Part shown: positions 50,616 through 51,192 of the stretch, piece by piece
Position numbering within the stretch: position 1 is the stretch's first letter
How the letters are laid out: every line of letters starts with the position of its first letter
NCBI GenBank assembly: GCA_024275095.1
Contig: JAJRZV010000024.1
Span: forward strand, 1 to 51,192
Reading direction: 5' to 3'
DNA length: 51,192 bases
Source of the DNA: a bacterium
GTDB lineage: Bacteria > JAJRZV01
Program-made: the position numbers and the translations under genes
Notes under the pieces: generated by a model
Seen by the model: the letters and a program-made list of their open reading frames with translations, nothing else
What the model was told of the DNA's origin: nothing
Database searches by the model: none

Positions 50616-51192
50616 TCAAATAAACACCTCTATCAGTACCGCACACATGTAGATAACCAGACCCACAGGAACAGCCAAACGAATAAATTTTTCACGCTCA
50701 CGTGCTGATGAATTCACAGCCGCCAGGATTTCGGCATAGAAAAAGAAAAATGCAGCCGCCCCAAGCCACAATATAATGGCAGGCAGCAGAGGCAATAACT
50801 TAAGAGAAAGATAAACGCCGAGAAAATACCACTCGGGTTTCACCACTGCAGGAGGACGAGAGGGGTCGGGTGGAACTCCCGAGTCCACCGGGAAGGCAAA
50901 GGTAAACACGTTGAGAACAACAAGAATAAAAAGCACTATTACAAGGACATCTATCGCATGGTCGGGCCAGAAAGGGTGGCTTTCTTCATCACTTTTCAGC
51001 GGCGTGGAGCCTGTTGCTCGTATGCTTGCGATGTGGAGTGCACCCAGTACGCCGAGAGCTCCAGGTATAATCCACGCGTGAAGCGTAAAAAACCGCTGGT
51101 TGAGTGGCAGACCCCCAGCATCTGTGAAAGCAGATTTGATAATTTTACCCACCAGGGGTACCTGTGAGGCAATATTGAGGCCCACAACAGAA
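50616..51192 (-). CDS. Cytochrome b (b6-type), 3' part; continues past window
   Basis: The C-terminal part of a cytochrome b with the frame open to the right edge (SVVGLNIASQVPLVG and on). FFTLHAWIIPGALGVLGALH gives heme ligands H-x14-H, the b6-type spacing (mitochondrial b has x13), preceded by LNQRFF. Then the subunit-IV-like part: PAVVKPEWYFL (PEWY quinol-site motif), EWYFLGVYLSLKLLP and later helices, all in one chain, so b6 and subunit IV are fused. About 20 bases separate its stop from the FAD gene. Rieske and cytochrome c partners, if any, lie beyond the edge. Oxidises menaquinol. Confidence 0.92.
   Translation of the reverse strand, partial: SVVGLNIASQVPLVGKIIKSAFTDAGGLPLNQRFFTLHAWIIPGALGVLGALHIASIRATGSTPLKSDEESHPFWPDHAIDVLVIVLFILVVLNVFTFAFPVDSGVPPDPSRPPAVVKPEWYFLGVYLSLKLLPLLPAIILWLGAAAFFFFYAEILAAVNSSAREREKFIRLAVPVGLVIYMCAVLIEVFI

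Noticed and set aside
1-51192. tRNA, rRNA, CRISPR arrays and intact insertion sequences
   Set aside because: Looked for cloverleaf-like ends, repeated spacers and transposase motifs; none seen by eye, although a covariance-model scan would be decisive.

Overview
The window looks like a chromosomal segment of a Gram-negative bacterium of the former Deltaproteobacteria (Myxococcota / Desulfobacterota or a related lineage). Pointers are a TIGR02266-style PilZ protein, an AgmX/PglI-type TonB-like protein, an AglRQS/Glt-like envelope operon, MJ0042 zinc-ribbon/DUF3426 architecture, the order argH - lipoprotein - lysA - dapF, many lipoproteins, a C-terminal-aromatic outer-membrane barrel, and Hdr/DsrMK-like Fe-S redox genes that suggest anaerobic or microaerobic respiration. 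I see no rRNA, tRNA, CRISPR array or intact insertion sequence. Assignment to a named genus is not possible from the sequence.

Layout. 1-890: a decay zone with a frameshifted fragment of a restriction-type N6-adenine methylase and a 59-residue stub of a GMC oxidoreductase. 894-11708 (minus strand): one long operon for an envelope machine: periplasmic coiled-coil protein, two large TPR proteins, TPR lipoprotein, small exported protein, TolQ/ExbB, two TolR/ExbD paralogues (one has Asn in place of the proton-relay Asp), AgmX/PglI-like TonB protein, a small doubtful protein and a PilZ protein. It parallels the Agl-Glt gliding/secretion core of Myxococcus, without visible motility-specific genes. 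11829-13880: a TPR lipoprotein whose start overlaps, head to head, the start of tatA, then a helical-repeat protein. 13880-18958 (minus): zinc-ribbon DUF3426 protein and the housekeeping run rpsB-tsf-pyrH-frr-recO, preceded by a good sigma-70 promoter and a structured rpsB leader. 19141-23532 (minus): argH - fibronectin-like lipoprotein - lysA - dapF.

23698-35607 (plus): an orphan TRAP-type binding protein, then a cluster of exported carbohydrate-active proteins, nearly all lipoproteins: DUF4855, a GH94/GH36-like (alpha/alpha)6 enzyme, DUF2961/GH172, a PHP (CehA/McbA-like) metallohydrolase, and a GH15-like glucoamylase whose C-terminus looks like a Cys-motif/transmembrane/basic sorting signal. 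The cluster ends at a strong inverted repeat. 35730-39674 (minus): an outer-membrane beta-barrel and a PKD/IPT/beta-propeller surface lipoprotein, driven by a near-consensus promoter.

39803-51192 (minus, continuing past the right edge): a redox operon. In transcription order: cytochrome b (b6-type heme spacing, PEWY motif), two FAD-binding (GlcD/VAO-like) proteins, an HdrD-like two-CCG protein, a ferredoxin, a shortened aldehyde:ferredoxin-oxidoreductase-like protein, a BPL_N amidotransferase-like protein, a NarI/DsrM-like cytochrome b membrane subunit, a second HdrD/DsrK-like protein, a methyltransferase and a radical SAM enzyme. Tight overlaps suggest co-expression. Inference: substrate oxidation at the flavin/AOR-like subunits is passed through Fe-S/CCG proteins to a DsrMK- or EMO-like quinone-reactive module and the cytochrome b complex. 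The combination resembles parts of BamBCD and DsrMK but matches no complex I can name, and it is the best candidate for an undescribed system here.
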